A model generated the notes under the pieces. The model saw only the letters and a list, made by a program, of their open reading frames with translations, did not search any database and was not told the origin of the DNA. From Pseudoalteromonas phenolica (GTDB taxonomy: Bacteria; Pseudomonadota; Gammaproteobacteria; Enterobacterales; Alteromonadaceae), in contig NZ_PNEC01000035.1 of the NCBI RefSeq assembly GCF_005886345.1, positions 1-43,717 on the forward strand: a stretch of 43,717 nucleotides of DNA. The letters are read 5' to 3'. Every line of letters starts with the position of its first letter. Positions within the stretch are counted from its first letter, which is position 1. The position numbers were made by a program, and so were the translations under genes. Positions 34,822-43,717 of the stretch are shown here, in pieces.

Positions 34822-36111
34822 TTAAACTGAAACGATGAACTGCTCGATATTTGCACCTTGTTCTTTTTTCAACCTTTCCCAATCAACTTGTGGGATACGG
34901 ACATCAAGCAGCCAGTTACCTTGCTCATCATAGTTTTCTTGCTTTACGCCATTTAAATTAAACAGCGCTCCACGTAATTTACCTGATGCAGGTGGTACGC
35001 AAAGTGTGTGAGCAAACACTTTCTTTACCAGTAGCTTAGAGATAGCTTCTAGCAGTAACTCGGTACCTTCGCCAGTCTGTGCTGACAACCACACTCGAAT
35101 TGGCACACCTTCGTCGTTAAAATCAATTCTTGGCTTAACATCTTCTAAGAGATCAATCTTGTTATAGACTAAAAGCTGAGGAATTTCATCTGCTTCGATC
35201 TCTTTAAGAACCGATTGTACCTCTTCTATGTTCTCTTTTCTTCTATTGTCAGCAACATCTATCACATGTAATTGTAGATCTGCTTCACGGGTTTCAGTCA
35301 GTGTCGCTTTAAACGCAGCTACTAAATCGTGTGGTAAATGCCTTATGAAACCTACCGTATCAGCAAAAATAACTGGACCAATATCGTCTATTTCTAACTT
35401 TCTAAGGGTTGGGTCAAGTGTCGCAAAGAGCTGATCTGCAGCATAAACCTCAGCATCAGTAACAAAATTAAATAAGCTAGACTTACCCGCATTGGTGTAA
35501 CCCACTAAAGACACGGTAGGTACTTCATTTCGACTACGCGCACGCCTGCCTTGCTCTCGAACCGTGGCAACTTTCTCAAGTCTTTTACGTATACTTTTTA
35601 TACGCTCTCTTAATAAACGACGATCGGTTTCAAGCTGAGTTTCACCCGGACCCCGTAAGCCAATCCCGCCTTTTTGACGTTCTAAGTGGGTCCAACCTCG
35701 GATCAGACGCGTTGAGATATGTCTAAGCTGGGCAAGCTCAACTTGTAATTTACCTTCGTGAGTACGTGCTCGCTGGGCAAAAATATCTAAAATCAGCGTC
35801 GTTCGGTCTAATACACGACACTTACAGATACTCTCTAGGTTTCTTTCTTGAGAGGGGCTGAGCTGGTGATTAAAGATGATAACATCTGCATTGTGGATTT
35901 TGACAATCTCAGCGATTTCTTCTGCTTTACCAGTTCCGACAAACAGTTTGGCATGCGGTGCTTGGCGACTGCCTTGCACAACCGCCAAACTTCTAACACC
36001 AGCAGAAGATACCAACATTTCTAACTCTCTGAGATCTTCGCGATCTCCTTCATTTTGAAAGTCGATATGGACTAAGATTGCCTGTTCGCCGGCTTCATAA
36101 CGGTCAAACAA
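34822..36111 (-). CDS. hflX: Ribosome-splitting GTPase HflX
   Basis: HflX is a GTPase that splits stalled or heat-damaged ribosomes. The 429-residue protein starts MFDRYEAGEQ, like E. coli HflX, using TTG 36111 with AGGAG 8 bases upstream. Landmarks are the HflX N-domain (KLFVGTGKAEEI; VIFNHQLSPSQERNLE), RGWTHLERQKGGIGLRGPGE, then the GTPase motifs GYTNAGKSSLFN (G1), ADTVGFIRHLPHDLVAAFK (G3) and YNKIDLL (G4), and a C-terminal domain. Out of frame, ATG CTT GTT TGA (36115-36104) overlaps the start. It follows hfq by 19 bases. Confidence 0.97.
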   Translation of the reverse strand: MFDRYEAGEQAILVHIDFQNEGDREDLRELEMLVSSAGVRSLAVVQGSRQAPHAKLFVGTGKAEEIAEIVKIHNADVIIFNHQLSPSQERNLESICKCRVLDRTTLILDIFAQRARTHEGKLQVELAQLRHISTRLIRGWTHLERQKGGIGLRGPGETQLETDRRLLRERIKSIRKRLEKVATVREQGRRARSRNEVPTVSLVGYTNAGKSSLFNFVTDAEVYAADQLFATLDPTLRKLEIDDIGPVIFADTVGFIRHLPHDLVAAFKATLTETREADLQLHVIDVADNRRKENIEEVQSVLKEIEADEIPQLLVYNKIDLLEDVKPRIDFNDEGVPIRVWLSAQTGEGTELLLEAISKLLVKKVFAHTLCVPPASGKLRGALFNLNGVKQENYDEQGNWLLDVRIPQVDWERLKKEQGANIEQFIVSV

Positions 36112-36130
36112 GCATTACGCTCCTAAAAAA

Positions 36131-36400
36131 TTAATAATTACCTTCTTCGCTACCAGAATTATCTGAGTTATCACCGCCTTGTGCAGATTGGAAATTTACT
36201 GCTCTAGCTGGCACAACAGTTGAGATAGCGTGTTTGTAAACCATTTGGTTCACTGTATTTTCAAGTAAGATTACGAATTGATCGAATGATTGGATCTTAC
36301 CTTGTAATTTGATGCCGTTAACTAAAAAAATTGAAACAGGAATGCGTTCACGACGTAGTACATTCAAAAATGGGTCTTGTAAAGATTGGCCTTTTGCCAT
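36131..36400 (-). CDS. hfq: RNA chaperone Hfq
   Basis: Hfq is a hexameric Sm-like protein that helps small RNAs pair with mRNAs. The 89-residue protein has the complete core [41 protein letters not shown] (Sm1) and the Sm2 motif with YKHAIS (about 55-60). The C-terminal tail is short, acidic and Ser/Asn-rich (E. coli has 102 residues). The ribosome binding site AAGGAT lies 8 bases from ATG 36400. It sits between miaA (74 bases) and hflX (19 bases), the classical order. Confidence 0.99.
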   Translation of the reverse strand: MAKGQSLQDPFLNVLRRERIPVSIFLVNGIKLQGKIQSFDQFVILLENTVNQMVYKHAISTVVPARAVNFQSAQGGDNSDNSGSEEGNY

Positions 36401-36474
36401 TGTCTTATCCTTCGTTTTAGGTGTTATTATATTTTCTTTGTTGAGAAAACTCGAACAGCTTGATTTATCAACTA

Positions 36475-37395
36475 CTAATAGCTTAGCGAAGTTAGAACAC
36501 GTTGCAAGTTTTCTTGCGCATCAGTCTCTAACCAAGTCACATTTGGCCATCCCCTCAACCAAGTTAATTGTCGCTTTGCGAGTTGTCTCGTCGCCGCGAC
36601 TCCTTTAAATAACATTTCATCGTGATCGTATTCGCCGGCTAAGTGTTCCCACATTTGTCGATATCCAACACAACGTATCGACGGTAAATCTAAATGTAAG
36701 TCTTCTCGCTGATATAGGGCCAAAACTTCATTTTTAAACCCCTGATCTAACATTATTTTAAATCTTTTTTCGATTCTGTCATGTAAGACTTTACGGTCAG
36801 AAGGGGTGATGGCAAATTGATGAAACGTATAAGGTAATTCAGGCTGCTTTTGTTGCTGCAACTCTGTCATGGTTTTGCCTGTTAAACGATACACCTCTAA
36901 TGCACGATTAATTCGTTGGGAATCATTTTCACTGATCTTCGCTGCCGCTTCTGGGTCAACTTCAGTTAAAAGTGCATGAAGTGCTGGCCAACCAAGCTCA
37001 TTGGCTTCTTTTTCTAACTGCGCACGGACTTTGTCATCCGCTTCAGGCAAAGGTGATAGGCCTTCTATTAACCCCTTAAAATACATCATGGTGCCGCCGA
37101 CTAAAATGGGCACTTTACCTTTAGCATGTAGCGCATCGATACACTCAATGGCATCACGTCTAAATTCTGCAACCGAGTAACTCTCTTTGGGATCGATCAG
37201 GTCAATCAATTTATGTGGCGCTTGCGCTAATTCATCCGCATTGGGTTTTGCTGTACCAATGTCCATCCCTTTATACACCAATGCAGAATCGACACTGATA
37301 ATCTCTGTGTCTAGATGCTGACATAACTCAATTGCCAGTGCTGTTTTACCAGCAGCTGTTGGGCCCATAAGGGTAATGACAGGTAACTTACTCAC
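36475..37395 (-). CDS. miaA: tRNA dimethylallyltransferase MiaA
   Basis: MiaA adds a dimethylallyl group to A37 of tRNAs reading UNN codons. The 306-residue protein has the P-loop [15 protein letters not shown] (about 11-25), the substrate motif [18 protein letters not shown] (about 35-52), [20 protein letters not shown], and [21 protein letters not shown] with the catalytic-region residues. [17 protein letters not shown] is near the C-terminus. Its start overlaps the end of mutL by 4 bases (ATGA), showing translational coupling. E. coli has hfq promoters inside miaA; whether that is so here cannot be seen. Confidence 0.98.
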   Translation of the reverse strand: MSKLPVITLMGPTAAGKTALAIELCQHLDTEIISVDSALVYKGMDIGTAKPNADELAQAPHKLIDLIDPKESYSVAEFRRDAIECIDALHAKGKVPILVGGTMMYFKGLIEGLSPLPEADDKVRAQLEKEANELGWPALHALLTEVDPEAAAKISENDSQRINRALEVYRLTGKTMTELQQQKQPELPYTFHQFAITPSDRKVLHDRIEKRFKIMLDQGFKNEVLALYQREDLHLDLPSIRCVGYRQMWEHLAGEYDHDEMLFKGVAATRQLAKRQLTWLRGWPNVTWLETDAQENLQRVLTSLSY

Positions 37396-39257
37396 TGTGC
37401 GCCTTGTTCTAAAATTATTTTAAACATATTACTGTCTAGTTTAACTGCTTTTCTCTCTATTGCTGAAAGACATTGTGTATTGTTTTCTATTTTTATTTGT
37501 AAACTCGCAAAGCTATCACTAGCAAAATAACTACTTGGCGACTGCTCATATAACCACTCAAGCCAATGCTGAATATCACTAAACTCATTTGTGCAACAGT
37601 CTAACGTACGGTTAATTAGCTCAGCCACATCTATGCTATACACATTGATCGGCAGTTTTTTAACCATGATATATTTTTCAAAAAACTGAATATCAAAGCC
37701 GAGTAGAGTCAACCAAGATTGGTTCTTCTCAAGCGCTTGCTTATTTACAGAGTCTAAATTTACTCGAACAGGTAACAATAAAGCCTTACCAGTCAATGCC
37801 GCATCTTGCTCAATATCAGCTAGCCATAAAGGTAATAAAGCATACTTATAATGACTTAACAGAATATGATTTTGCTTTTTAACAAACAACATGCCCTCTG
37901 ACAAAGGCATAATGTCGACTTCAGTGCGAGCTGCATTTGGAACATTTTCTTCAAGTGAAAAAGCCTCTGCAGATACTAATGTTTGAGTTTGCGGTGTCAG
38001 TGCTTGGTAAAACTCATTGGCATTATATTGATGCTTAGTTTGCTCAGTCGTATTCTGGTTTGCAGTTGCACGCGCCCCAGAGTATGAAGTTGAATTCGCC
38101 CTACTACTTTGCCCTGCACTTGATGAAAATTGGCTAGGTTTGGGCGTAAAATCAAACCCTGAAGGGACTGATACAAGAGGCTCAGATGCGGAGGTCAGCT
38201 CTGAGCGATAGTTCTGCTGCTGAGCATCTTCGACATAACCTGGTTGTGTCTCTGCACTCAAGCTACTTTGCTCTGGCATAAATACCACTTGTTTCACTGC
38301 TTGCACAATAAAATCATGAACTAAACGCGCTTGATGAAAGCGCACTTCATGCTTGGCCGGATGCACATTCACATCCACTTGTCTTGGGTCTAATTCAAGA
38401 TAAATTACAAAGCCGGGCAATTCTATTTGCCCCATCTGTTCCTCAAATGCTTGGCGTATCGCATGCAAAATCAGTTTATCTCGCATCATACGACCATTTA
38501 CATAGGTATATTGTGAATTGCCATTATCTCCACACGGTAATACCCAACCGTATAGTTTTAGCCCTTCTGCACCGGATTCGATATATGCTGCGTCGGTTGC
38601 AAACGCTTTACCCGCCACTTGTGCTACTCTGTCGCTACCCTGCTCTGGCGTTCGAGCACGATATTGACGAACCACTTTCTTATTGTGAGTCAGGGTAATT
38701 GCCACATCAAAACGGCTTAACGCAATGCGCTTCACCAGCTCATCAATATGGCTAAATTCGGTTTTTTCGGTACGTAAAAACTTACGTCGAGCTGGGGTGT
38801 TAAAAAATAAATCTTTAACTTCAATCGTGGTGCCATTGGGGTGAGCAGTCGGCTGTACTTGCACGGCCATGTCTCTTCCCTCAGCAAATGCCTGCCAAGC
38901 TGTTTCTTGCTCTGCGGGCTTTGAACTTAAAGTAAGACGCGATACCGAGCTGATTGATGCCAAAGCTTCACCACGAAACCCCAAAGATGAGATGCATTCG
39001 AGATCATCTAAACTTTTCAATTTACTGGTCGCATGGCGAGAGAGCGCCAATGTGAGTTCATCTTTTGCAATACCGTGACCATTATCACGAATGCGGATCA
39101 GCTTATGTCCACCGCGTTCAATATCTATTGTGATGCGGTTTGCTCCCGCATCAATACTATTTTCGACTAACTCTTTTACAACAGAGGCTGGCCTTTCAAC
39201 CACTTCACCCGCAGCAATTTGGTTTGCTAAACGGGCAGGTAAAATTTCAATGCTCAT
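37392..39257 (-). CDS. mutL: DNA mismatch repair protein MutL
   Basis: MutL links mismatch recognition by MutS to downstream strand incision. The 621-residue protein has the GHKL ATPase: [14 protein letters not shown] (with catalytic Glu and Mg-binding Asn, about 26-39), IRDNGHGI (about 55-62), [10 protein letters not shown], and [18 protein letters not shown] (about 91-108). The central Ser/Gln/Thr-rich linker (about 335-450) is variable. The C-terminal domain lacks the DQHAxxE endonuclease motif of many bacterial MutLs, as in MutH-dependent gammaproteobacteria. It follows amiB by 6 bases and overlaps miaA by 4. Confidence 0.98.
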   Translation of the reverse strand: MSIEILPARLANQIAAGEVVERPASVVKELVENSIDAGANRITIDIERGGHKLIRIRDNGHGIAKDELTLALSRHATSKLKSLDDLECISSLGFRGEALASISSVSRLTLSSKPAEQETAWQAFAEGRDMAVQVQPTAHPNGTTIEVKDLFFNTPARRKFLRTEKTEFSHIDELVKRIALSRFDVAITLTHNKKVVRQYRARTPEQGSDRVAQVAGKAFATDAAYIESGAEGLKLYGWVLPCGDNGNSQYTYVNGRMMRDKLILHAIRQAFEEQMGQIELPGFVIYLELDPRQVDVNVHPAKHEVRFHQARLVHDFIVQAVKQVVFMPEQSSLSAETQPGYVEDAQQQNYRSELTSASEPLVSVPSGFDFTPKPSQFSSSAGQSSRANSTSYSGARATANQNTTEQTKHQYNANEFYQALTPQTQTLVSAEAFSLEENVPNAARTEVDIMPLSEGMLFVKKQNHILLSHYKYALLPLWLADIEQDAALTGKALLLPVRVNLDSVNKQALEKNQSWLTLLGFDIQFFEKYIMVKKLPINVYSIDVAELINRTLDCCTNEFSDIQHWLEWLYEQSPSSYFASDSFASLQIKIENNTQCLSAIERKAVKLDSNMFKIILEQGAQ

Positions 39258-39263
39258 GCAAGT

Positions 39264-40607
39264 TTACACTTTAGGAATTTTTAATACTTGACCAATGTAC
39301 AAAGTATTTTTACTCAGTTTATTGGCTTTTTTCAGCGCTGATACTGTGGTGCCGTAACGCTGTGCTAATAAACTTAATGACTCACCACGCTTGACCTTAT
39401 GCTGCATGGGCTTATTTTCTTTTAAGCGAGCAAATAATGAATCATCTGGTGGGTTCTTTTGGTAGTGAGCACGAATAGCTTTAAAAACTGCACGAGCAAG
39501 TCGCTCTTGATGACGTGCCGTTTTAAGCATTTTTTCTTCTTTTGGATTTGAGATAAATCCTGTTTCAACCAAAATTGACGGTATATCAGGTGACTTTAGA
39601 ACTCCAAAATTAGCTGACTGAGGGGTTTTCTTATGCAACTTAGAGACTTTCTTCAGCTCTCTTACGACTTCTTCTGCAACGGTAAAACCGGTTTTCATAG
39701 AGTGATCCATTGACATATCTAGCAGTGCTTTTGCCAGATAACGTTCGTTTGCGGTATCTTTAATTAAATCAGCCGCACCACCTAATAGCTGAGAGTGCTT
39801 TTCTCTGTCTTCTAGCCATTTACCTGTTTCTGACTGCGCGCGTCGAAGCGATAATACCCAAACGGAGGTGCCATTAGGCTCTGGCCGAGTAAATGCGTCA
39901 GCATGAATAGACACGAAAAAATCAGCACGTTTTTGTCTTGCTTTAGAAGTACGTGTATTCAGCTTAAGAAAGTAGTCTCCCGTGCGAGTGAGTCTTGCTT
40001 GCATACCTGGCTCTGCATCAATCATTCTCGCCAGCCGTTTTGCAATCGGGAGCGTTATATTTTTTTCATAGGTGCCTGAAGGACCAATCGAACCAGGGTC
40101 TTCACCACCATGACCGGCATCTATCGCGACAATAATATCTCGATCAGTTACGCGTTCTCGCTTTTTCTTCGTATCGTTCGCTTCTAAACTCTTTTGCTTA
40201 CCATATAAATCTATTACTAAACGATTTTTATAAGGTCCTGTAGGTGCTAAAGCAAAAATAACAGGCTTCACAGAGCGGGTAAGATCAAATACCAAACGCG
40301 TACTTTTAGCATTTTTTGGTTTGCTATAACGCAGTTTCGACATGACACGATGTTCTTTAGGAATTGTCGGTAGCTTGTTATGCTTTTTTGTATTTTCTAA
40401 ATCAACCACTAAACGTAGAGGGTTCTTTAGCATAAAGTAGCTAAATTCAGGTTTAGCCGACATATCAAGCACCACGCGAGTACTCTCGGGCGAAGGCCAG
40501 ACCCGAACCCCTTCGATGCTATTTTTTGCCCATGCCGATACACTCAGCAACAGGCAAAAGATGAGACTTAACTGTATTATTTTAATTATTCTTAGATTGT
40601 TCATCAT
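39264..40607 (-). CDS. amiB: N-acetylmuramoyl-L-alanine amidase AmiB-type, with AMIN and LysM domains
   Basis: A periplasmic zinc amidase that cleaves the peptide from septal peptidoglycan during cell separation. The 447-residue protein has a signal peptide (about 1-27, ending AWA) and an N-terminal AMIN targeting domain (about 32-140). The Amidase_3 domain (about 150-380) shows IVAIDAGHGGEDPG, FVSIHADAF and LVETGFISNPKEE, which hold the zinc His/Glu residues and the catalytic Glu. A single C-terminal LysM domain follows (KVKRGESLSLLAQRYGTTVS). Its first 26 bases overlap the end of tsaE. Confidence 0.97.
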   Translation of the reverse strand: MMNNLRIIKIIQLSLIFCLLLSVSAWAKNSIEGVRVWPSPESTRVVLDMSAKPEFSYFMLKNPLRLVVDLENTKKHNKLPTIPKEHRVMSKLRYSKPKNAKSTRLVFDLTRSVKPVIFALAPTGPYKNRLVIDLYGKQKSLEANDTKKKRERVTDRDIIVAIDAGHGGEDPGSIGPSGTYEKNITLPIAKRLARMIDAEPGMQARLTRTGDYFLKLNTRTSKARQKRADFFVSIHADAFTRPEPNGTSVWVLSLRRAQSETGKWLEDREKHSQLLGGAADLIKDTANERYLAKALLDMSMDHSMKTGFTVAEEVVRELKKVSKLHKKTPQSANFGVLKSPDIPSILVETGFISNPKEEKMLKTARHQERLARAVFKAIRAHYQKNPPDDSLFARLKENKPMQHKVKRGESLSLLAQRYGTTVSALKKANKLSKNTLYIGQVLKIPKV

Positions 40608-41067
40608 TTTGTAGCGTATTTAATAACGCAATACCCCGTTCAGATTCAGCTTCAATACTGATCTGTCTTTGCTCCCCTAGGTACTGCATAGTAATATTCA
40701 AATCTGGAGTCGGGATAAACCCTTGCCCTTTTTCTGGCCACTCAATCACACATATTGACGACGGTGCAAAGTAATCTCTGATCCCCATATATTCGAGTTC
40801 TTCTGGGTCACCTAAGCGATATAAATCAAAGTGATACACTGAACAATGTTCTAGTTCATAAGGTTCAACTAAGGTATAAGTCGGGCTTTTAACCTTACCT
40901 GTGTGACCTAACCCTTGCACTATACCTCGCGTTAACGTTGTTTTACCTGCACCTAAATCGCCGTGTAAAAAAATTACAGCACCTTGTTGAACAAGCCTTG
41001 CAAGCACACCGCCCATATCTACTGTAGCAGCTTCATTTTCTAATATTAGAGTAAAGGTATTATGCAT
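40582..41067 (-). CDS. tsaE: tRNA threonylcarbamoyladenosine biosynthesis ATPase TsaE
   Basis: TsaE is the ATPase partner of TsaD-TsaB in making the t6A modification at A37 of ANN-reading tRNAs. The 161-residue protein has the P-loop GDLGAGKTTLTRGIVQGLG (about 36-54), SPTYTLVEPYEL and the FDLYRLGDPEELEYMGI segment (about 79-95). VIEWPEKGQGFIP is typical of the family. It overlaps amiB by 26 bases and starts 2 bases after nnr, so it lies inside a tightly packed operon. Confidence 0.96.
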   Translation of the reverse strand: MHNTFTLILENEAATVDMGGVLARLVQQGAVIFLHGDLGAGKTTLTRGIVQGLGHTGKVKSPTYTLVEPYELEHCSVYHFDLYRLGDPEELEYMGIRDYFAPSSICVIEWPEKGQGFIPTPDLNITMQYLGEQRQISIEAESERGIALLNTLQNDEQSKNN

Positions 41068-41069
41068 GT

Positions 41070-42548
41070 TTATCCTAATAAACGTCGAATATAAACGAAT
41101 AAGTCACTGGCCAGTAACCCTTTTTCTCCTTCTTTAGCTGCTATCTGTGCAGCTAAACCGTGCACATACACACTAAGGTGCGCAGCATTAAAAGGAGTGA
41201 GGCCTTGCGCAATCAAAGCAGCAATCATACCAGATAATACGTCCCCCATCCCAGCACTGGCCATTGCCGGTGTGCCCGAGCGGTTAATTACCATACTATT
41301 TTTATCACAAACTAAACTTCCGGGACCTTTTAATACTACTGACGCAGCATATTTTTCATGTAGTTTCTTGGCTACATTAAATCGTGCTGTAATTTCATAT
41401 TCTTCATTGAGTAAACGTTTTGCTTCACCAACATGAGGGGTCAACACGCACTCAGATAAAACCCTTGGCTGCTTTGCTAATAGATTTAGGGCGTCAGCAT
41501 CGAAAACAACAGAGCCTGAAAACTCAGATAATGCATTAAACATACTCTTTGACCATGTTGTTTGACCTAAGCCGGGTCCAATTACTACAACATCTGCCCT
41601 GCCCATTAATTCAATTAAATCTTCAGTTTGCTCCACGCCATGAACCATAAGCTCATAACGCCCTTGCAATACCATTGCAACATTGTCTGGATGAGTTGCC
41701 ACACTCACTAACCCAGCTCCAGATCTTAAACACGCTTCTGCAGCTAATCTGATAGCGCCAGCCATGCCTTTGCCACCGCCTATAAGCAATACATGACCGC
41801 ATTGGTTTTTATAGCTATCGATTTGTCGAATCGGTCTATAAGCAAGTTGTGCTGTCTGATTTAAGTAACTTGCAGAAGGGAGTGTGAGTGTTTTAAACGC
41901 CTCGACAACATCTAGTTCAGCAAGTAATAACTGACCACAATGTGAAACTGCTTGACCGGTTAACAAGCCTTGTTTAAGTGCGATAAAGGTTAAAGTAAAA
42001 TCAGCTTTAAATGCACCTTGGGCAACTACAGAGGTCGTCGCATTAACACCGCTTGGCACATCTATACTGACTTTAATTGCCGTACTTTGTTCACATTGCT
42101 GGAAAATTGCCGCAACAGGTGCTGCTAAGTCGCCACTAAAGCCCGTACCAAATACACCATCGACAATCACATCAAAATTACCTTGTTGTGGCCAGCCCGC
42201 ACTAAACGCCACCTCACATAATTTCGCATGCTGAAAAGCTTTAAGCGCATCACCTTGCAAAAGAGTCGTAGAGAAGACACTATAAACTAATACCTGACGC
42301 CCAGTTTGCTGAAGGTGAGCTGCAAGCAAGTAAGCATCACCAGCATTATTTCCTTTTCCAGCCAAGATCAAAACTCGCTCAGCATTCACTAACTCGTTTT
42401 CAAATAAGCTAAAAACGGCTTCGCCTGCTCGTTGCATTAATTGCCATAAACTCAAGCCCATTTTTTGTGCAGCTTGCGCTTCATTAGCTTTCACTTGCTG
42501 TGCTGTATAAGCGTCTTGTGGTAAATTAGCAGTGTATTTAGCTTCCAA
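41070..42548 (-). CDS. nnr: Bifunctional NAD(P)HX epimerase/dehydratase
   Basis: Nnr repairs hydrated NAD(P)H: the N-terminal domain (YjeF_N) epimerises NAD(P)HX and the C-terminal kinase-fold domain dehydrates the S form. I use TTG 42548, giving about 492 residues with GGAATT upstream; a TTG at 42611 would add 21 residues of unlikely sequence. Visible features are QLMQRAGEAVF, LAGKGNNAGDAYLLA (about 60-74), VDGVFGTGFSGDL, then GGGKGMAGAIRLAAEACLRSGAGL, VIGPGLGQ, TPHVGEAKRLL and ASAGMGDVLSGMIAALIAQG. It is the first gene of the series running to hflC, and its start lies 12 bases from the divergent queG start. Confidence 0.95.
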   Translation of the reverse strand: MEAKYTANLPQDAYTAQQVKANEAQAAQKMGLSLWQLMQRAGEAVFSLFENELVNAERVLILAGKGNNAGDAYLLAAHLQQTGRQVLVYSVFSTTLLQGDALKAFQHAKLCEVAFSAGWPQQGNFDVIVDGVFGTGFSGDLAAPVAAIFQQCEQSTAIKVSIDVPSGVNATTSVVAQGAFKADFTLTFIALKQGLLTGQAVSHCGQLLLAELDVVEAFKTLTLPSASYLNQTAQLAYRPIRQIDSYKNQCGHVLLIGGGKGMAGAIRLAAEACLRSGAGLVSVATHPDNVAMVLQGRYELMVHGVEQTEDLIELMGRADVVVIGPGLGQTTWSKSMFNALSEFSGSVVFDADALNLLAKQPRVLSECVLTPHVGEAKRLLNEEYEITARFNVAKKLHEKYAASVVLKGPGSLVCDKNSMVINRSGTPAMASAGMGDVLSGMIAALIAQGLTPFNAAHLSVYVHGLAAQIAAKEGEKGLLASDLFVYIRRLLG

Positions 42549-42560
42549 GATTATAATTCC

Positions 42561-43694
42561 GTGACTGCCACTAATATTGATTATATTGAACTTGCTGCAA
42601 AAATTAAGCAATGGGGAAAAGAATTTGGCTTTGCCGAAGTTGGGATCACGGATATCGATCTATCTGAACATGAAGCTCAACTGCAACGTTGGCTAGATAA
42701 CGGTTATCATGGCGAAATGAGCTATATGGCTGCACACGGTATGAAACGTGCCAGACCTGCAGAGCTAGTCCCAGGTACTCAACGCATTATTAGTGTAAAA
42801 ATGAACTATCTACCACCTGAGGCCAGTTTTGCCAAAGCACTAGCAAATAAAGCAACAGCCTATATAAGTCGCTATGCATTGGGTCGCGATTATCACAAAG
42901 TGATCAGGAACAAATTAAAAAAGCTAGGTCAAAAAATAGAGCAAGAAGTTGGACAGTTTGGGTTTCGCCCTTTTGTTGATTCAGCGCCTGTTCTAGAGCG
43001 TCAACTCGCTGAGAAGGCTGGACTTGGGTGGCGAGGAAAAAATAGTTTACTCATTCATAAGCAAGCGGGTTCATGGTTTTTCTTAGGTGAATTATTTGTC
43101 GATTTACCGTTACCCATAGACGAGCCAAATAACGAAGAGGGCTGCGGAAAATGCACCGCCTGTTTAACATTATGCCCAACAGGTGCCATTGTTGAGCCTT
43201 ATGTCGTGGATGCTCGTAAATGCATATCCTATTTGACAATTGAACTTCAAGGGCCCATTCCTAAGCAATACCGCCCATTACTTGGCAATCGTGTGTATGG
43301 CTGCGATGATTGCCAACTCGTGTGTCCTTGGAACCGCTTTGGTCAACTCACCCAAGAAGATGATTTCACCCCACGGAAAAACTTAAAAGATCAAGAGTTG
43401 CTAACTTTATTTAATTGGACGGAAGAAACGTTTTTGAAAAATACCGAAGGTAGCCCAATTCGTCGCATTGGTTTTGAACGCTGGCAACGTAATTTAGCGG
43501 TTGGATTAGGGAATGCACCATTTAATCAAGACATTATTGATAAACTTGTTCTAGCATTGCCTAATAGCTCAGAACTCGTACAAGAACATATAGAGTGGGC
43601 ACTCACACAACAGAGAAGTAAAAAAGAGGAACTTGATAGGAAGCAAGCGCGGTTAATCCGAATTATTGAGAAAGGACTGCCGCGCGATGCATAA
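42561..43694 (+). CDS. queG: Epoxyqueuosine reductase QueG
   Basis: QueG carries out the last step of queuosine synthesis in tRNA, reducing epoxyqueuosine with cobalamin and two iron-sulfur clusters. The 377-residue protein starts at GTG 42561 (MTATNIDYIELAAKIKQWG), which aligns with the E. coli start at KIKQWG. Landmarks are SYMAAHGMKRARPAELVPGTQ, RYALGRDYHK, DSAPVLERQLAEKAGLGWRGKN, and the two cluster motifs GCGKCTACLTLCPTGAI and YGCDDCQLVCPWNRF. The C-terminal HEAT-like helices are present. It is divergent from nnr with almost no spacer, the same arrangement as in E. coli. Confidence 0.97.
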   Translation: MTATNIDYIELAAKIKQWGKEFGFAEVGITDIDLSEHEAQLQRWLDNGYHGEMSYMAAHGMKRARPAELVPGTQRIISVKMNYLPPEASFAKALANKATAYISRYALGRDYHKVIRNKLKKLGQKIEQEVGQFGFRPFVDSAPVLERQLAEKAGLGWRGKNSLLIHKQAGSWFFLGELFVDLPLPIDEPNNEEGCGKCTACLTLCPTGAIVEPYVVDARKCISYLTIELQGPIPKQYRPLLGNRVYGCDDCQLVCPWNRFGQLTQEDDFTPRKNLKDQELLTLFNWTEETFLKNTEGSPIRRIGFERWQRNLAVGLGNAPFNQDIIDKLVLALPNSSELVQEHIEWALTQQRSKKEELDRKQARLIRIIEKGLPRDA

Positions 43695-43717
43695 AATGTA
43701 CTAGCTCAGACTTGATC

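Noticed and set aside
37392..39257. Nuclease-type MutL
   Set aside because: The DQHAxxE motif was looked for in the C-terminal domain and not found, consistent with the MutH-dependent form.

Overview
The window reads as core chromosome of a marine gammaproteobacterium, most like Pseudoalteromonas or a close Alteromonadales relative. This comes from the look of the proteins (RpoD, DnaG, Fis, PurA, HflX), the moderate-to-low GC content and the enterobacteria-like gene orders. I worked by eye, without a database search, so the genus is an inference. Housekeeping genes dominate. No prophage, insertion sequence, CRISPR array or integron was seen.

Layout. (1) 1-1002: the 5' end of ftsY (minus) diverges from rsmD. 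(2) 1035-5644: the macromolecular-synthesis operon rpsU-yqeY-dnaG-rpoD (ribosomal protein S21, primase, sigma-70), with a hairpin between yqeY and dnaG and a strong terminator after rpoD. (3) 5666-6433: an AT-rich orphan lipoprotein. (4) 6494-8982: prmA, then dusB-fis behind a promoter with a GC-rich discriminator and two candidate Fis sites, a layout suited to growth-rate control. (5) 9188-13050: purH and purD separated by a predicted lipoprotein with a methyltransferase fold. (6) 13113-14777: a DUF2797-type protein, a 537-base leader-like region with alternative hairpins and tiny ORFs, and a small protein with a TTG start. (7) 14804-19850 (minus): a class II histone-deacetylase-family enzyme, then a tight five-gene cluster transcribed creA-like, hypothetical, LysE exporter, gamma-glutamylcyclotransferase-like, serine hydrolase. 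(8) 19905-22816: a CHMI-family isomerase, a RsuA-type pseudouridine synthase and a cache-type chemoreceptor. (9) 22838-25829 (minus): sugar-acid-dehydratase-like enolase-superfamily enzyme, class II aldolase, small cytochrome c and a YaiL/DUF2058 protein. (10) 26090-31055: an MFS transporter, a ProXp-type tRNA deacylase, a lipoprotein, tRNA-Ala(TGC), a CPA1-type cation/proton antiporter with a Rossmann-like tail and a Sel1-repeat protein. (11) 31168-43694: purA, then the hfq superoperon transcribed on the minus strand as nnr-tsaE-amiB-mutL-miaA-hfq-hflX-hflK-hflC, with queG diverging from nnr.

Several gene starts were revised from sequence evidence: dusB GTG 7651, class II aldolase ATG 24789, YaiL ATG 25829, antiporter ATG 28532 and nnr TTG 42548. 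The least ordinary stretch is 13929-14777. There a Cys-codon-rich micro-ORF overlaps the first of several mutually exclusive stems, upstream of a 28-codon ORF that overlaps the start of the next gene. The other points worth checking are the candidate Fis autoregulation sites, the exported methyltransferase fold inside the purine gene pair, the GIY-YIG-like motif in the DUF2797 protein and a three-codon micro-ORF laid over the TTG start of hflX. I found no convincing wholly new multi-gene system.
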